Shown in pieces: positions 35,868-44,501 of a stretch of 64,000 bases of DNA. The notes beneath the pieces were generated by a model that saw only the letters and a program-made list of their open reading frames with translations, did no database searches and was not told where the DNA came from. Both the position numbers and the translations under genes were made by a program. The stretch spans positions 434,001 to 498,000 of the forward strand of contig CAVQDQ010000003.1 of assembly GCA_963711315.1 (NCBI GenBank). Direction: 5' to 3'. This DNA is from PALSA-612 sp963711315 (GTDB taxonomy: Bacteria > Actinomycetota > Thermoleophilia > Gaiellales > Gaiellaceae). The stretch's first letter is position 1. Each line of letters begins with the position of its first letter.

Positions 35868-36776
35868 GTGGCAGACAGGTTTCTTGTCACGGGCGCCCTG
35901 GGCTGCCTCGGTGCCTGGACCTGCAACGTGCTCACCGAGGAAGGAGCCTCCGTCGTCGGATTCGACGTCGGCGACGATCCGGCACGGCTTCAGCTCGTCA
36001 TGGGGCCGGATGCGCTCGATCGGGTGACGCTCGTCCGCGGCGACATCACGGACTTCGACCAGGTCGAGCAGGCAATCGAAGAGCACGGCATCTCGCATGT
36101 CATCCACCTCGCAGCGCTGCAGGTCCCCTTCTGCAGGGCCGACCCCGTTCGCGGAGCCCGCGTCAACGTGGTCGGGACGGTGTGCGTGTTCGAGGCGGCG
36201 AAGCGGCGAGAGCTCGGGACGCCGATCGCCTACGCCAGCTCGGCAGCCGTCTACGACCGGTCGGGTGAGATCGCCCCGACAACGATCTACGGCGTGTACA
36301 AGCTCGCGAACGAAGGCACGGCACGCATCTACTGGGAGGAGTGCGGCGTGGCCAGCGTCGGCTTGCGCCCGTTCTGCGTGTACGGGCCGGCCCGCGACCA
36401 GGGATTGACCGCCGAGCCGACCCACGCGATGCGGGCGGCGGCCCACGGCGAGCCATACGTCATCCCATTCGGCGGCCGCACCGAGTTGCACTACGCACCT
36501 GACGTAGCGCGGGCGCTCGTCCTCGCGGCTCGGAGTCCGGCCGACTCGGCGGAGGTGTACGACATGCCCGGTGAGCCCGTGCACATGAGCGAGGTCGTGA
36601 GCGCAATCGAGGCCGCCGCGCCGGAAGCGAAGGTCACGCACAGCGACGAGCCGCTGCCGTTCCCCGACGAGCTACCCGGCCGGCGTTTTGCGGCCCCAGT
36701 GACGCCGCTCACGGACGGCGTCGCCGAGACGATCGAGCACTTCCGTCGCTTGACGCGCCAGGTCATCCCTGCTTGA
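35868..36776 (+). CDS. NAD-dependent epimerase/dehydratase (extended SDR)
   Basis: 302 residues, GTG start 2 bases after the ALDH stop. FLVTGALGCLGAWTCNVL (GxxGxxG), GFDVGDD with Asp for NAD, VIHLAALQVPFCRADPVRG, catalytic Ser in YASSAAVYDRSG, and YGVYKLANEG with the Tyr-Lys pair. Related to UDP-sugar epimerases and uronate dehydrogenases. In this operon a sugar or sugar-acid dehydrogenase/epimerase feeding pentonate breakdown is likely. Confidence 0.85.
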   Translation: MADRFLVTGALGCLGAWTCNVLTEEGASVVGFDVGDDPARLQLVMGPDALDRVTLVRGDITDFDQVEQAIEEHGISHVIHLAALQVPFCRADPVRGARVNVVGTVCVFEAAKRRELGTPIAYASSAAVYDRSGEIAPTTIYGVYKLANEGTARIYWEECGVASVGLRPFCVYGPARDQGLTAEPTHAMRAAAHGEPYVIPFGGRTELHYAPDVARALVLAARSPADSAEVYDMPGEPVHMSEVVSAIEAAAPEAKVTHSDEPLPFPDELPGRRFAAPVTPLTDGVAETIEHFRRLTRQVIPA

Positions 36777-37199
36777 GTCGTCCGATCGAGGCGACGCAAC
36801 AGCCTGTGGCAACGGAGCCGCCCGCCGAGAGCGGACGCCCGCTGGGCGAGCCCCGCGGCGATCGGCTTCGGCATCTTCCTGTTCATCATCACGTTCAGCT
36901 TCTATGGCTGGTACTGGGCGTACAAGACCCAGGAGGAGCTGAAGCAGCACACGGGTGACGGCCTCGGTGGAGTCGTCGGCCTCGTCGTCTGGATTCTGCT
37001 GTCCGCCGTGACCGGGTACACGATCCCGTCCGAGATCGGGGAGATGTACGCGAAGGACGGCAGGGAGAAGCCGATGACGGGGTGGACCGGGCTCTGGTAC
37101 TTCCCGGGGCTCATCCTCATCATTCCGGGCATCGTGTGGTTCGTGAAGGTTCAGAGGGCGCTGAACCGCTACTGGGAGTCCAAGGGCGCGACCGCCTGA
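36773..37199 (+). CDS. DUF4234-type membrane protein (frameshifted)
   Basis: About 142 residues. TTG start at 36773 overlaps the epimerase stop (TTGA). A short Pro-rich head (RPIEATQQPVATEPPAESGR) leads into PAAIGFGIFLFIITFSFYGW in another frame (break near 36857), then GVVGLVVWILLSAVTGYTIP and WYFPGLILIIPGIVWFVKVQ. Three to four membrane helices. It is paired with a homologous gene just downstream. Function unknown. Confidence 0.6.
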
Positions 37200-37226
37200 G
37201 GCTGCGCCGAAACGAGGAGGTCATCA

Positions 37227-37658
37227 ATGGTCGGAAGACATAGGAATCCATGGGCCGTGATCCTGTGGTCAATCCTGACGCTCGGCATCTACCTGCTGTA
37301 CTGGATCTACATCACCTTCGCCGAGGTGAAGGCGCGCCGCGGCCAGGGTACGAGCGGCATCGTCGGCCTGCTGCTCGCACTGATTCCTGTATCGATATTC
37401 CTCCTGCCGTCGCATGTCGGCGACATGTACGCGGAGGCGGGCAAGACGAAGCCGATCACCGGGTATGCCGGCCTGTGGGCGCTGATCCCGTTGATCGGCG
37501 GGATCGTCTGGCTGTTGAAGGTGCAGGGTCGCCTCAACGAGTTCTGGGCCGAGGCGAGCCAGGAGGCTGCGCCGGCGGCCGAGCCGGCTCCCGCAGAGCC
37601 GGCGGCCGCACCGGAAGCCGAGCCGGCACCACCGGCTGAGCCGTCTGAAGAGGCCTAG
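37227..37658 (+). CDS. DUF4234-type membrane protein with Pro/Ala/Glu tail
   Basis: 143 residues. RNPWAVILWSILTLGIYLLY is the family hallmark (N-P-W...LTLGIY..YW). Two more hydrophobic segments follow (IVGLLLALIPVSIFLL, ALIPLIGGIVWLL). From residue 113 on comes a low-complexity Ala/Pro/Glu tail (EPAPAEPAAAPEAEPAPPAE). GAGGAGG ribosome site. It is homologous in layout to the preceding gene (MYAxxGKxKPxTGxxGLW shared), so the two are a tandem pair. Function unknown. Confidence 0.7.
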   Translation: MVGRHRNPWAVILWSILTLGIYLLYWIYITFAEVKARRGQGTSGIVGLLLALIPVSIFLLPSHVGDMYAEAGKTKPITGYAGLWALIPLIGGIVWLLKVQGRLNEFWAEASQEAAPAAEPAPAEPAAAPEAEPAPPAEPSEEA

Positions 37659-37945
37659 CCCAGAGTCTCGTAGAAGGAGCGCTCGCGGCTCTCGAGCAGC
37701 GGGAAGGCTTCGCCTGCCCCGATCTCCTGGAAGTGCTCTGACGCGCCGTGTGCCTCGTAGGCCGCCTGGTCGTCGTAGATCTCGAAGATGAGGAACGTGC
37801 CAGGGCTCTCGGGGTCCTGGCACGGCTGGTAGAAGCGGCAGCCGGGCTCCTCGCGAGACGGCACCGCGAGCCGCTCGAGGCAGCTCCCGACGTGCTCCTC
37901 CTCGCCTGCCTTCGCCGTCCACTTCGCAACGAGCACGAACGCCAT
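37655..37945 (-). CDS. Antibiotic-biosynthesis-monooxygenase (ABM) domain protein
   Basis: 96-residue dimeric ferredoxin-like ABM protein (YgiN type). VLVAKWTAKAGEEEHVGSCL, EPGCRFYQPCQDPESPGTFL and IFEIYDDQAAYEAHGASEHF with the His near the end of the helix. Often quinol monooxygenases or of unknown role. It lies 4 bases after the FAH-family gene. Confidence 0.85.
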   Translation of the reverse strand: MAFVLVAKWTAKAGEEEHVGSCLERLAVPSREEPGCRFYQPCQDPESPGTFLIFEIYDDQAAYEAHGASEHFQEIGAGEAFPLLESRERSFYETLG

Positions 37946-37949
37946 TGTC

Positions 37950-38630
37950 CTAGCCTCCTGTCACGGGGTTGGTGAGCGCGCCGACGCCGTCGATCTCGAT
38001 CGTGATCTCATCGCCGGGCTGGAGCAGCACGGGCGGGTCGCGGAAGACGCCGACGCCGGCCGGTGTGCCCGTGAGGATGAGATCGCCCGGCTCGAGCGTG
38101 ATCGCCTGACTGACGAAGGCCACGATCTCGGCCACGCCGAAGACCATGTTCGCCGTGGTCGACTCCTGCATCACCTGGCCGTTGAGGATCGCCCGGATGC
38201 CGAGCGCCTGCGGGTCGGGAACGTCGGAGGCCGGCACGAGGGCAGGGCCCAGCGGACAGAAGGTGTCGAGCGACTTGCCCCGCACCCACTGGCCGTCCGC
38301 GAACTGGAGGTCACGCGCGGAGACGTCGTTCGCGCAGACGTAGCCGGCGACGGCCTCCAGCGCGTTCTCGACCGAAACGCGGCTCGTGCGGCTGCCGATG
38401 ACGACGCCGAGCTCGGCCTCGTAGTCCACACGCTCGGTGATCGACGGGATGACGATCGGCTCGCCGGGGCCGATCAGCGTATTCGGCCACTTTGCGAACA
38501 GCAGCGGCCGCTCGGGGAGGTCGACGCCCTGTTCCTCGGCATGATCGGAGTAGTTGAGGCCGATGCAGACGATCTTCTGGGGGCGCTCGATAGGCAGCAC
38601 GGTGGATGAGCCTACTCGGAACCGAGCCAT
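37950..38630 (-). CDS. Fumarylacetoacetate hydrolase family protein
   Basis: 226 residues with the complete FAH C-terminal fold. KIVCIGLNYSDHAEEQGVDL, metal Glu in VDYEAELGVVIGSR, ANDVSARDLQFADGQWVRGK, LILTGTPAGVGVF. Typical of fumarylpyruvate hydrolase, oxaloacetate tautomerase/decarboxylase or ring-cleavage hydrolases. Start ATG at 38630 overlaps the divergent Kelch gene's ATG; an upstream in-frame extension exists but is not conserved. Confidence 0.85.
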   Translation of the reverse strand: MARFRVGSSTVLPIERPQKIVCIGLNYSDHAEEQGVDLPERPLLFAKWPNTLIGPGEPIVIPSITERVDYEAELGVVIGSRTSRVSVENALEAVAGYVCANDVSARDLQFADGQWVRGKSLDTFCPLGPALVPASDVPDPQALGIRAILNGQVMQESTTANMVFGVAEIVAFVSQAITLEPGDLILTGTPAGVGVFRDPPVLLQPGDEITIEIDGVGALTNPVTGG

Positions 38631-39724
38631 GCTTACCGGTGTACTGATGATTGTGCGCTCAGCCGTTGCCCTGCTCCTCCTCGCCTTGCTCCCGGCCACG
38701 GCCGGAGCGAGTGGCGTGCCGGTCTTGCCGGCAGGTGCCGTAATGGAGGTGGAGCGGGCAGCGCACACGGCGACGCTGCTGGCCGACGGCCGCGTGCTCA
38801 TCGCCGGCGGCATCCGCACAGGAGAGGCCGCCCTCGCCAGTGCGGAGCTCTACGACCCGAGACGCGCAAGTTCAGCCCGACCGGATCGATGACGGCGGTC
38901 CGGTCGGGGCACACGGCGACGTTGCTGAAGAACGGGCTCGTTCTGCTCGCCGGTGGCTTCGACGATGAGGACCCGGTCGCTACCGCCGAGCTCTACGATC
39001 CCGCGACCGGCCGCTTCGAGCCGACCGGATCCCTGACTGCTCCTCGCGGCGGCGCCACGGCCACGCTGCTGCGCAACGGACGCGTGCTCGTCGCGGGCGG
39101 CTACGACGGCGACCGCAGCCTCGCCAGCGCCGATCTCTACGACCCACGTACCGGTCGCTTCACGCGGACGGGAGCGATGCGAGCGCCGCGCGCGGCGCAT
39201 ACGGCGACGCGACTGCGCGACGGACGTGTGCTCGTTACCGGCGGCGGCAACTTGCAGGACAGCGTCTTGCGCTCCGCAGAGATCTACGACCCGGGTACCG
39301 GCCGCTTCTCGGCGACTGGCTCGCTCACGATCCGCCGCCACAAGCATGCCGCCGTGCTCCTCCGCAACGGCCGGGTGCTCGTCCTCGGTGGCTCGGACGA
39401 GCAGGACTGGGGTAACCGCTACCGCAGCGCCGAGGTCTTCGATCCGCGGACTCGCCGCTTCACGCGAGCCTCCGCCCTCTCGCAGCCGCGCTTCAAGATG
39501 CCCGACGCCGTCGTCGCCACTCCGTCAGGCGACGTGCTCGTCGCGGGCGGCGCGCAGCTCGTCGATCGCTTCCGCAGCGGCCGGTTCGTGCCCGTCGCGC
39601 GACTCGATGCGGCGCGGTACTACTCGACGGCGACACTGCTTCGAGGGACGGCTCGCTGCTCGTCGTCGGCGGCTACGACCGGGCCATCCGCCCGACCGCG
39701 CAATCCTTCCTCTACCGGCCCTGA
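38629..39724 (+). CDS. Exported Kelch-repeat protein (two frameshifts)
   Basis: Secreted beta-propeller of about 365 residues. Signal peptide LLLLALLPATAGASG from ATG 38629 or, more likely, ATG 38647. About six repeats of the form HTATLLxDGRVLVAGG then ASAELYDPxTGRFxxTG, each about 48 residues. Breaks near 38868 and 39650; after the second, DGSLLVVGGYDRAIRPTAQS completes the last blade. It ends 12 bases inside the convergent lutC gene. Binding partner unknown; related propellers occur in galactose-oxidase-like proteins, but no catalytic part is seen. Confidence 0.8.
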
Positions 39725-40086
39725 ATCACGACGTGCACCTCGCCCGGGCCGTGCACGCCCACGGTGAGCAGCTGCTCGATGTCGGCGCTGCGGCTGGGGC
39801 CGGTCACGATCGCGAGCGAGCTCGGCAAGTCGTCGCCCACGGCGGCGAACAGCTCCTCGAGGCCCGCGAGGATGACGTCCTCGGACACGAGCGTGACGTG
39901 GACGTCCGGCAGCAGAGAGGCGGCGCGCGGTTCCTCCGGTGAAGCCGCGAGCACGACGCTGCCCGTGTCGGCCAGCGCGTACACGGCACGCGATACACCG
40001 GCGCCGTCGATCTGCGGCGCCTCGCCGCGATGGACGACAAAGCCCGCGATCTCCGCGTTGGCGGCGAACTGGTCGACGAGGCTCAT
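39712..40086 (-). CDS. lutC: Lactate utilization protein LutC
   Basis: 124-residue LUD-domain protein, shorter than typical LutC (about 210-240). Blocks: GVSRAVYALADTGSVVLAAS, ASLLPDVHVTLVSEDVILAG, SLAIVTGPSRSADIEQLLTV and GVHGPGEVHVVI. ATGA overlap with lutB. Part of the LutABC complex that oxidises L-lactate to pyruvate. Confidence 0.9.
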   Translation of the reverse strand: MSLVDQFAANAEIAGFVVHRGEAPQIDGAGVSRAVYALADTGSVVLAASPEEPRAASLLPDVHVTLVSEDVILAGLEELFAAVGDDLPSSLAIVTGPSRSADIEQLLTVGVHGPGEVHVVIQGR

Positions 40087-41459
40087 CGGCGGTCCCGGAA
40101 GCGTGGCCCGAGCTTCGGCAGCGTCCGGCCCTTCCCCCACGCTCGTCCCGGCCCGGCGAGACCGGAGAACGGCCCGCCGAGCCTCGCCAGACGCGTCGTG
40201 AGGCGGTAGCCCGCCGGCGACGACCACGCGTACGACCACAGCCGGAAGGAAAGGCGCTCGTGGAACGGCGCGACTCCCTGCTCGACGAGATCGCGGCGCA
40301 GCTCCAGCAGCAGCTCGTGCAGCGGGATCTTCACCGGACAGGCGTCGGTGCAGGCGCCGCAGAGCGACGAGGCGTGTGGCAGGTCCGGGGCCTGCTCGAG
40401 ACCGGCCAGCAGCGGCACGAGCACGGCGCCCATCGGCCCCGAGTACACGGGCCCGTACGCCGCGCCGCCCGTCTTCCGGTACACCGGGCACACGTTCAGG
40501 CACGCACCGCAGCGGATGCACGCGAGCATCTCGTGGTAGCGGCCGCCGGCGAGCTTCGAGCGGCCGTTGTCGAGGATCACCACGTGCAACTCGTCGGGCC
40601 CGTCCTGCTCGCCCTCGCGGCGCGGCCCGGTGATGAGCGTCGTGTACGTCGTCAGGCGCTGCCCGGTGCCGCTGCGCGCGAGCAGCCGTAATAGCACGGC
40701 CAGGTCTGCGAGCGATGCAACCAGCCGCTCCATGCCCATGAGCACGACGTGGACGCGCGGCAGGCTCGACACGAGCCGCCCGTTGCCCTCATTCGTGACG
40801 AGGACGATCGAGCCCGTGTCGCAGACTCCGAAGTTCGCGCCGGTGATGCCGACGTCGGCTGCGTGGAATGTCTCCCGCAGCTGGCGGCGCGCGGCCTTCG
40901 TCAGCTCCGCGAGGTCGGCGGCCACGGGCTTGCCCTCTACGCGCGAGAGGAGCTCCGCCACGTCCTCCTTCGTCTTCTCGATCGCAGGCGCGACGATGTG
41001 CACGGGGTGCTCCCCTGCGAGCTGGAGGATGTACTCGCCGAGGTCGGTCTCCACCGGCCGCACGCCCGCCGCCTCGAGCGCCTCGTTGAGGCCGATCTCC
41101 TCCGTCGCCATCGACTTCGACTTCGCCGCGAGCTTTGCGCCGGCGTTCCGGCAAACGTCGACGATGTACGCGTTCGCCTCGCCCGCCGTGGCGGCGACGA
41201 ACGTCTTGCCGCCGCGCGACTCGACCGCGCCGCGGAAACGGGCTACGTGCGCGTCGAGGTCGTCGATCACGCGCATTCGCGCCTCGTGCGCGCGGTCGCG
41301 CAGCTCCGGCGTCGCGCCGAGCGCGTCCCAGGCATGGAGCCTCTCGTTCATGAGGCGGCTCGTGGAGAGATCGAGGGCGGCACCCACGCGCGCGTCGGAG
41401 AGCTTGATCCTGGCGATCTCGCGGAAGGTGCTGCCCTCGGGTCGGGTGACGCCGCTCAC
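40083..41459 (-). CDS. lutB: Lactate utilization iron-sulfur protein LutB
   Basis: 458 residues. The LUD domain (FGVCDTGSIVLVTNEGNGRL, LITGPRREGEQDGPDELHVV) comes before two 4Fe-4S motifs (CIRCGACLNVCPVYRKTGG and LCGACTDACPVKIPLHELL). GTG start overlaps the lutA stop (GTGA). The C-terminal DUF3390-like tail is present. Electron-carrying subunit of the lactate-oxidising complex. Confidence 0.94.
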   Translation of the reverse strand: MSGVTRPEGSTFREIARIKLSDARVGAALDLSTSRLMNERLHAWDALGATPELRDRAHEARMRVIDDLDAHVARFRGAVESRGGKTFVAATAGEANAYIVDVCRNAGAKLAAKSKSMATEEIGLNEALEAAGVRPVETDLGEYILQLAGEHPVHIVAPAIEKTKEDVAELLSRVEGKPVAADLAELTKAARRQLRETFHAADVGITGANFGVCDTGSIVLVTNEGNGRLVSSLPRVHVVLMGMERLVASLADLAVLLRLLARSGTGQRLTTYTTLITGPRREGEQDGPDELHVVILDNGRSKLAGGRYHEMLACIRCGACLNVCPVYRKTGGAAYGPVYSGPMGAVLVPLLAGLEQAPDLPHASSLCGACTDACPVKIPLHELLLELRRDLVEQGVAPFHERLSFRLWSYAWSSPAGYRLTTRLARLGGPFSGLAGPGRAWGKGRTLPKLGPRFRDRR

Positions 41460-42145
41460 GCGTCGACTCCTCTTGCGAGCGCGGTTGCCAGGTGGACGAC
41501 GCGGACGCCACGACGCTCGTGCTCGGCGCGGCCGCGCAGGTGCATGAGACAGCCAGGATCTGCCGTGACCAGCGCATCCGCTTGTGCCGCACCGGCGAGC
41601 TTCTCGTCGGCCATCGCCAGCGAGACCTCGGGTTGCCGCACCGAAAACGTGCCGCCGAACCCACAACAGAGATCCGGTCGCGGCAGCGCGACGAGCTCCG
41701 CGCCCGAGCGCTCGAGCAGGCGACGCGGTGCTTCCGCGATCCGCAGCTCGCGCAGCATGTGACAGGAGTCGTGGTAGGCGAGCCGCTTGCCCTCGTTCCT
41801 CCGCTCTACTGACGCTCCACGGTCGTCGAGGAACGCGGAAAGCTCCCAGACGTCGAACGGATCGACGCCGAGTAGCTCGGGCAGGTAGTGGGAGACCATC
41901 GTCGTGCACGAGCCCGAAGGACAGACGATTGGCGCCTCACGGGAGAACGCCTTCACGAACCCGCGGGCGACCCGTCGTGCCGGGCCGCGATGGCCCGAGT
42001 TGAAGGCGGGCTGGCCGCAGCAGACCTGAGCGGCAGGGAAGTCCACCTCGAGGCCGGCTTCGCGCAAGAGCAGCTCGGCGTCGGCGGCCGCATCGGGGAA
42101 CAGCAGGTCGCCGAGGCAAGTCGCGAAGAGCTGGACTCGCTCCAT
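41456..42145 (-). CDS. lutA: Lactate utilization (Fe-S)-binding protein LutA
   Basis: 229 residues with two CCG domains: VCCGQPAFNSGHRGPARRVA and LCCGFGGTFSVRQPEVSLAM, plus SGSCTTMVSHYLPELLG and YHDSCHMLRELRI. Start MERVQLFATCLGDLLFPDAA at 42145 fits the family; an in-frame ATG at 42166 would overlap the divergent gene. First gene of lutABC. Confidence 0.92.
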   Translation of the reverse strand: MERVQLFATCLGDLLFPDAAADAELLLREAGLEVDFPAAQVCCGQPAFNSGHRGPARRVARGFVKAFSREAPIVCPSGSCTTMVSHYLPELLGVDPFDVWELSAFLDDRGASVERRNEGKRLAYHDSCHMLRELRIAEAPRRLLERSGAELVALPRPDLCCGFGGTFSVRQPEVSLAMADEKLAGAAQADALVTADPGCLMHLRGRAEHERRGVRVVHLATALARGVDA

Positions 42146-42164
42146 CCGCGAGACTCTACGGCTC

Positions 42165-43068
42165 ATGCCTGCCAGCCCACTGGAGCGGGCGCCCTCCGCC
42201 CTCACGGATCGTGGCTCTGTCTACCTCAAGCGGGAGGACGTCCACGAGCTCGGTGCATTCAAGTGGCGCGGTGCGCTGCCCGCCCTCGAGCGCTACCGCC
42301 GCGACGGTGCCGCCGGCGTCGTCACCGCATCCACCGGCAATCACGCCGCCGCGACGGCGTGGGCGGCGGAGCAGCTCGGCCTCTCGGCAACCGTGTACCT
42401 CCCCGAGGGCGTGAGCGAGACGAAGCTCGGCAAGCTCTCGGCGTTCGTGGCGGAGATCTTCGTGACGGGCGCCGACTTCGACGAGGCGAAAGCGCGGGCA
42501 AGTGCCTACGCGGAGACAGTGAGTCTGCCGTTCTTCGAGGACGGCGCCGAGCCGGCGCAGCTCGACGGCTACGCCGCGATCGGCAACGAGATCCTCGACC
42601 AGCTGGACGAGGAGCCGGCTGCAGTCGTCGTGCCCGTCGGCAACGGCGCGCTGCTCGCGGGCATCGGCCGCGCGCTCGGCGCTCGCTGCGGAGACCCGAC
42701 GCGTCGGCGTCGTCTCGGCCGGCGCGCCTGTCATGGCCTGGTCTTGGCGTGCAGGCCAGGCGGTCGAGTGCGACCTCTGCGCCACGATCGCCGACGGGCT
42801 GGCGGTGCGCGTGGCGATTCCCGTCGCAGTCGATTGGCTACTGGTCACGGCGGACGAGATGCTCGAAGTCACAGAGCGCGAGATCGCGGCCGCGGTGGTC
42901 GCGTTCGACAATGGCGGCATCCGCGCGGAGGCTGCCGCGGCGGCGGCCCTCGCCGCCCTCGCCAGGATCGAGGCCGACGGCCCGGTCGTCCTGGTCGTCA
43001 CCGGCCGTAACATCGACGACGAGCTGCTCTCCCGCTGCCGTGACGAGCCGGAGAGCTTCCAGACGTGA
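42165..43068 (+). CDS. Threonine dehydratase-like PLP enzyme (frameshifted)
   Basis: Fold-type II PLP enzyme, about 301 residues. PLP Lys33 in HELGAFKWRGALPAL, Asn in ASTGNHAAATAWAAEQLGL, phosphate loop VPVGNGALLAGIG. The C-terminal part, after a break near 42693, reads VVSAGAPVMAWSWRAGQAVE and CDLCATIADGLAVRVAIPVA. Family: threonine/serine ammonia-lyase or hydroxy-aspartate dehydratase. It lacks a C-terminal ACT domain, so catabolic rather than feedback-regulated biosynthetic. It lies divergent to lutA with 19 bases between. Confidence 0.82.
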
Positions 43069-43090
43069 TCGGCGATTACGGAGGTATGCC

Positions 43091-43405
43091 ATGTTCTCAA
43101 GGCTGAACACACTTCGGACATCATCAGAGCGCATGGACGACGTTTCCCGAGTCGTTCACACGATCGTCCTTCCGGGAATCCGGGAAGAGCCTGGCTTTCG
43201 CGGGTACATCGTCCTCGGCGACCGCATCGAAGGAAAGGCACTGGGCATCACGCTCTGGGCGAGCCAGGAGGCTATGCAGGAAAGTGACGCAAAAGCGCGG
43301 ACGATCCGACCCCGAGTCGAGGAGGGAACGGGCGGCACGATGGAGGCGGTCGAGCAGTTCGAGGTCTTGTTGTTCCACGTGGAGCCGAAGGCGTCCGAAA
43401 GCTAG
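43091..43405 (+). CDS. ABM-like small protein
   Basis: 104 residues with a dimeric ferredoxin-like pattern (VVHTIVLPGIREEPGFRGYI, LGITLWASQEAMQESDAKAR, AVEQFEVLLFHVEP). A strong GGAGG lies 5 bases before the ATG. Similar in size and order to the protein at 63385-63702. Role unknown; not clearly a monooxygenase since no catalytic His/Asn/Trp set is obvious. Confidence 0.7.
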   Translation: MFSRLNTLRTSSERMDDVSRVVHTIVLPGIREEPGFRGYIVLGDRIEGKALGITLWASQEAMQESDAKARTIRPRVEEGTGGTMEAVEQFEVLLFHVEPKASES

Positions 43406-44319
43406 ACCAGCAGCGGCCGCAGGACGTTCCGCGAGAGGAGGAAGCCTCGTTTGACGAGCTCCTCGGTGGCCTCGAAGCCCCGGTCCTCGTGCTCGATCGA
43501 GACGACGAAGTCGTAACCCACCGCGTACAACGCCGCGAAGAAGCGGTCCCATCGCACCTCGCCCAGCCCGGGCAGCCGGGGCACCTGCCAGCCCATGCCG
43601 AGCGAGATCGTGCCGTGGCGGTAGAGACCGTCGCGCCGGATCTCGAGATCCTTGGCGTGCACATGGATGATGCGCGACGCGTAGTCGTAGACGACGCGCT
43701 CGTAGTCGATCTGCAGCCAGACGAGATGCGAGGGATCGAGGTTGAGGCCGAAGTTCTCCGACGGGATGGCCTCGAACATCTCGTCCCATACGGCGGGCGA
43801 GTGGGCGATGTTCTGGCCGCTCGGCCACTCGTCCCAGCTGAAGATCATCGGGCAGTTCTCGATCGCGATCTTGACGCCGCGCCCCTCTGCGTACTCGACG
43901 AGCGGTGGCCAGACCGTACGGAAGCGCTGGAGATTCTCGGGCAACGGCAGCGTCTGGTCGGCCCCCACGAACGTGCCGACGATGCCGACCTCGAGCGCCG
44001 CGGCGGCGTCGATCACCTTCTTGAGGTGGGTGTTCGCCTCCTCTCGCGCGGCGGCGTCGCCCGCGAGGTTGTTCGGGTAATAGGCCAGCGAAGAGATCTC
44101 CAGGCCGTGCGTCGCCATCGTCTGTCGCACGCCGTCGGGATCGAGGTCCTCGACGTCGATGTGGCACACGCCCGCATAGCGTCGTGCCGGGCCGGTGGCC
44201 GCCGGCCAGCAGGCGACCTCGAGCATCTCGAATCCCGCGCTCGCCGCCCAGCCAGCCACCTCCGGGAGCGAAAGCTGCGGCAGCGCCGCAGTCATCAAGC
44301 CGAGCCTCAGTTCAGTCAC
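43402..44319 (-). CDS. Sugar phosphate isomerase/epimerase (TIM barrel)
   Basis: 305 residues, xylose-isomerase-like barrel. LGLMTAALPQLSLPEVAGWA opening, metal Glu in VKIAIENCPMIFSW, DPSHLVWLQIDYERVV, RIIHVHAKDLEIRRDGLYRH and VVSIEHEDRGFE. GTG start at 44319. It lies downstream of a Gfo/Idh/MocA dehydrogenase on the same strand; such pairs handle inositol- or keto-sugar derivatives. Substrate unknown. Confidence 0.88.
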   Translation of the reverse strand: MTELRLGLMTAALPQLSLPEVAGWAASAGFEMLEVACWPAATGPARRYAGVCHIDVEDLDPDGVRQTMATHGLEISSLAYYPNNLAGDAAAREEANTHLKKVIDAAAALEVGIVGTFVGADQTLPLPENLQRFRTVWPPLVEYAEGRGVKIAIENCPMIFSWDEWPSGQNIAHSPAVWDEMFEAIPSENFGLNLDPSHLVWLQIDYERVVYDYASRIIHVHAKDLEIRRDGLYRHGTISLGMGWQVPRLPGLGEVRWDRFFAALYAVGYDFVVSIEHEDRGFEATEELVKRGFLLSRNVLRPLLV

Positions 44320-44501
44320 CTCCACCCATTGTCGCTCGGCTCCGCCTCGCTCTCGTGGGGGAAACCCTGTTTCCCCCACGGACCCCCTTCTCGCCGGCCG
44401 CGCGAGGTCAGCCGCGGCCGGGAAGCGGGAAATCGCCCGGTTTCCCGCACCCTTCCCCATGGCTGGAGGCGTCCGCTCACGCAGCCACCTCCACCCATCG
44501 T
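44318..44501. repeat. Intergenic block with two perfect hairpins and a flanking direct repeat
   Basis: The sequence CACCTCCACCCAT occurs at 44318-44330 and again at 44489-44501. Between them lie GTGGGGGAAA-CCCTG-TTTCCCCCAC (44355-44379, 10-bp stem) and GCGGGAAA-TCGCCCGG-TTTCCCGC (44425-44448, 8-bp stem). Both stems share the GGGAAA/TTTCCC core. The block separates two same-strand genes and looks like an inserted repetitive extragenic element. Confidence 0.6.

Noticed and set aside
40083..42145. The lut genes as a glycolate oxidase (GlcDEF) operon
   Set aside because: No FAD-binding GlcD subunit; the LUD domain plus two 4Fe-4S motifs and CCG protein match LutA/B/C.
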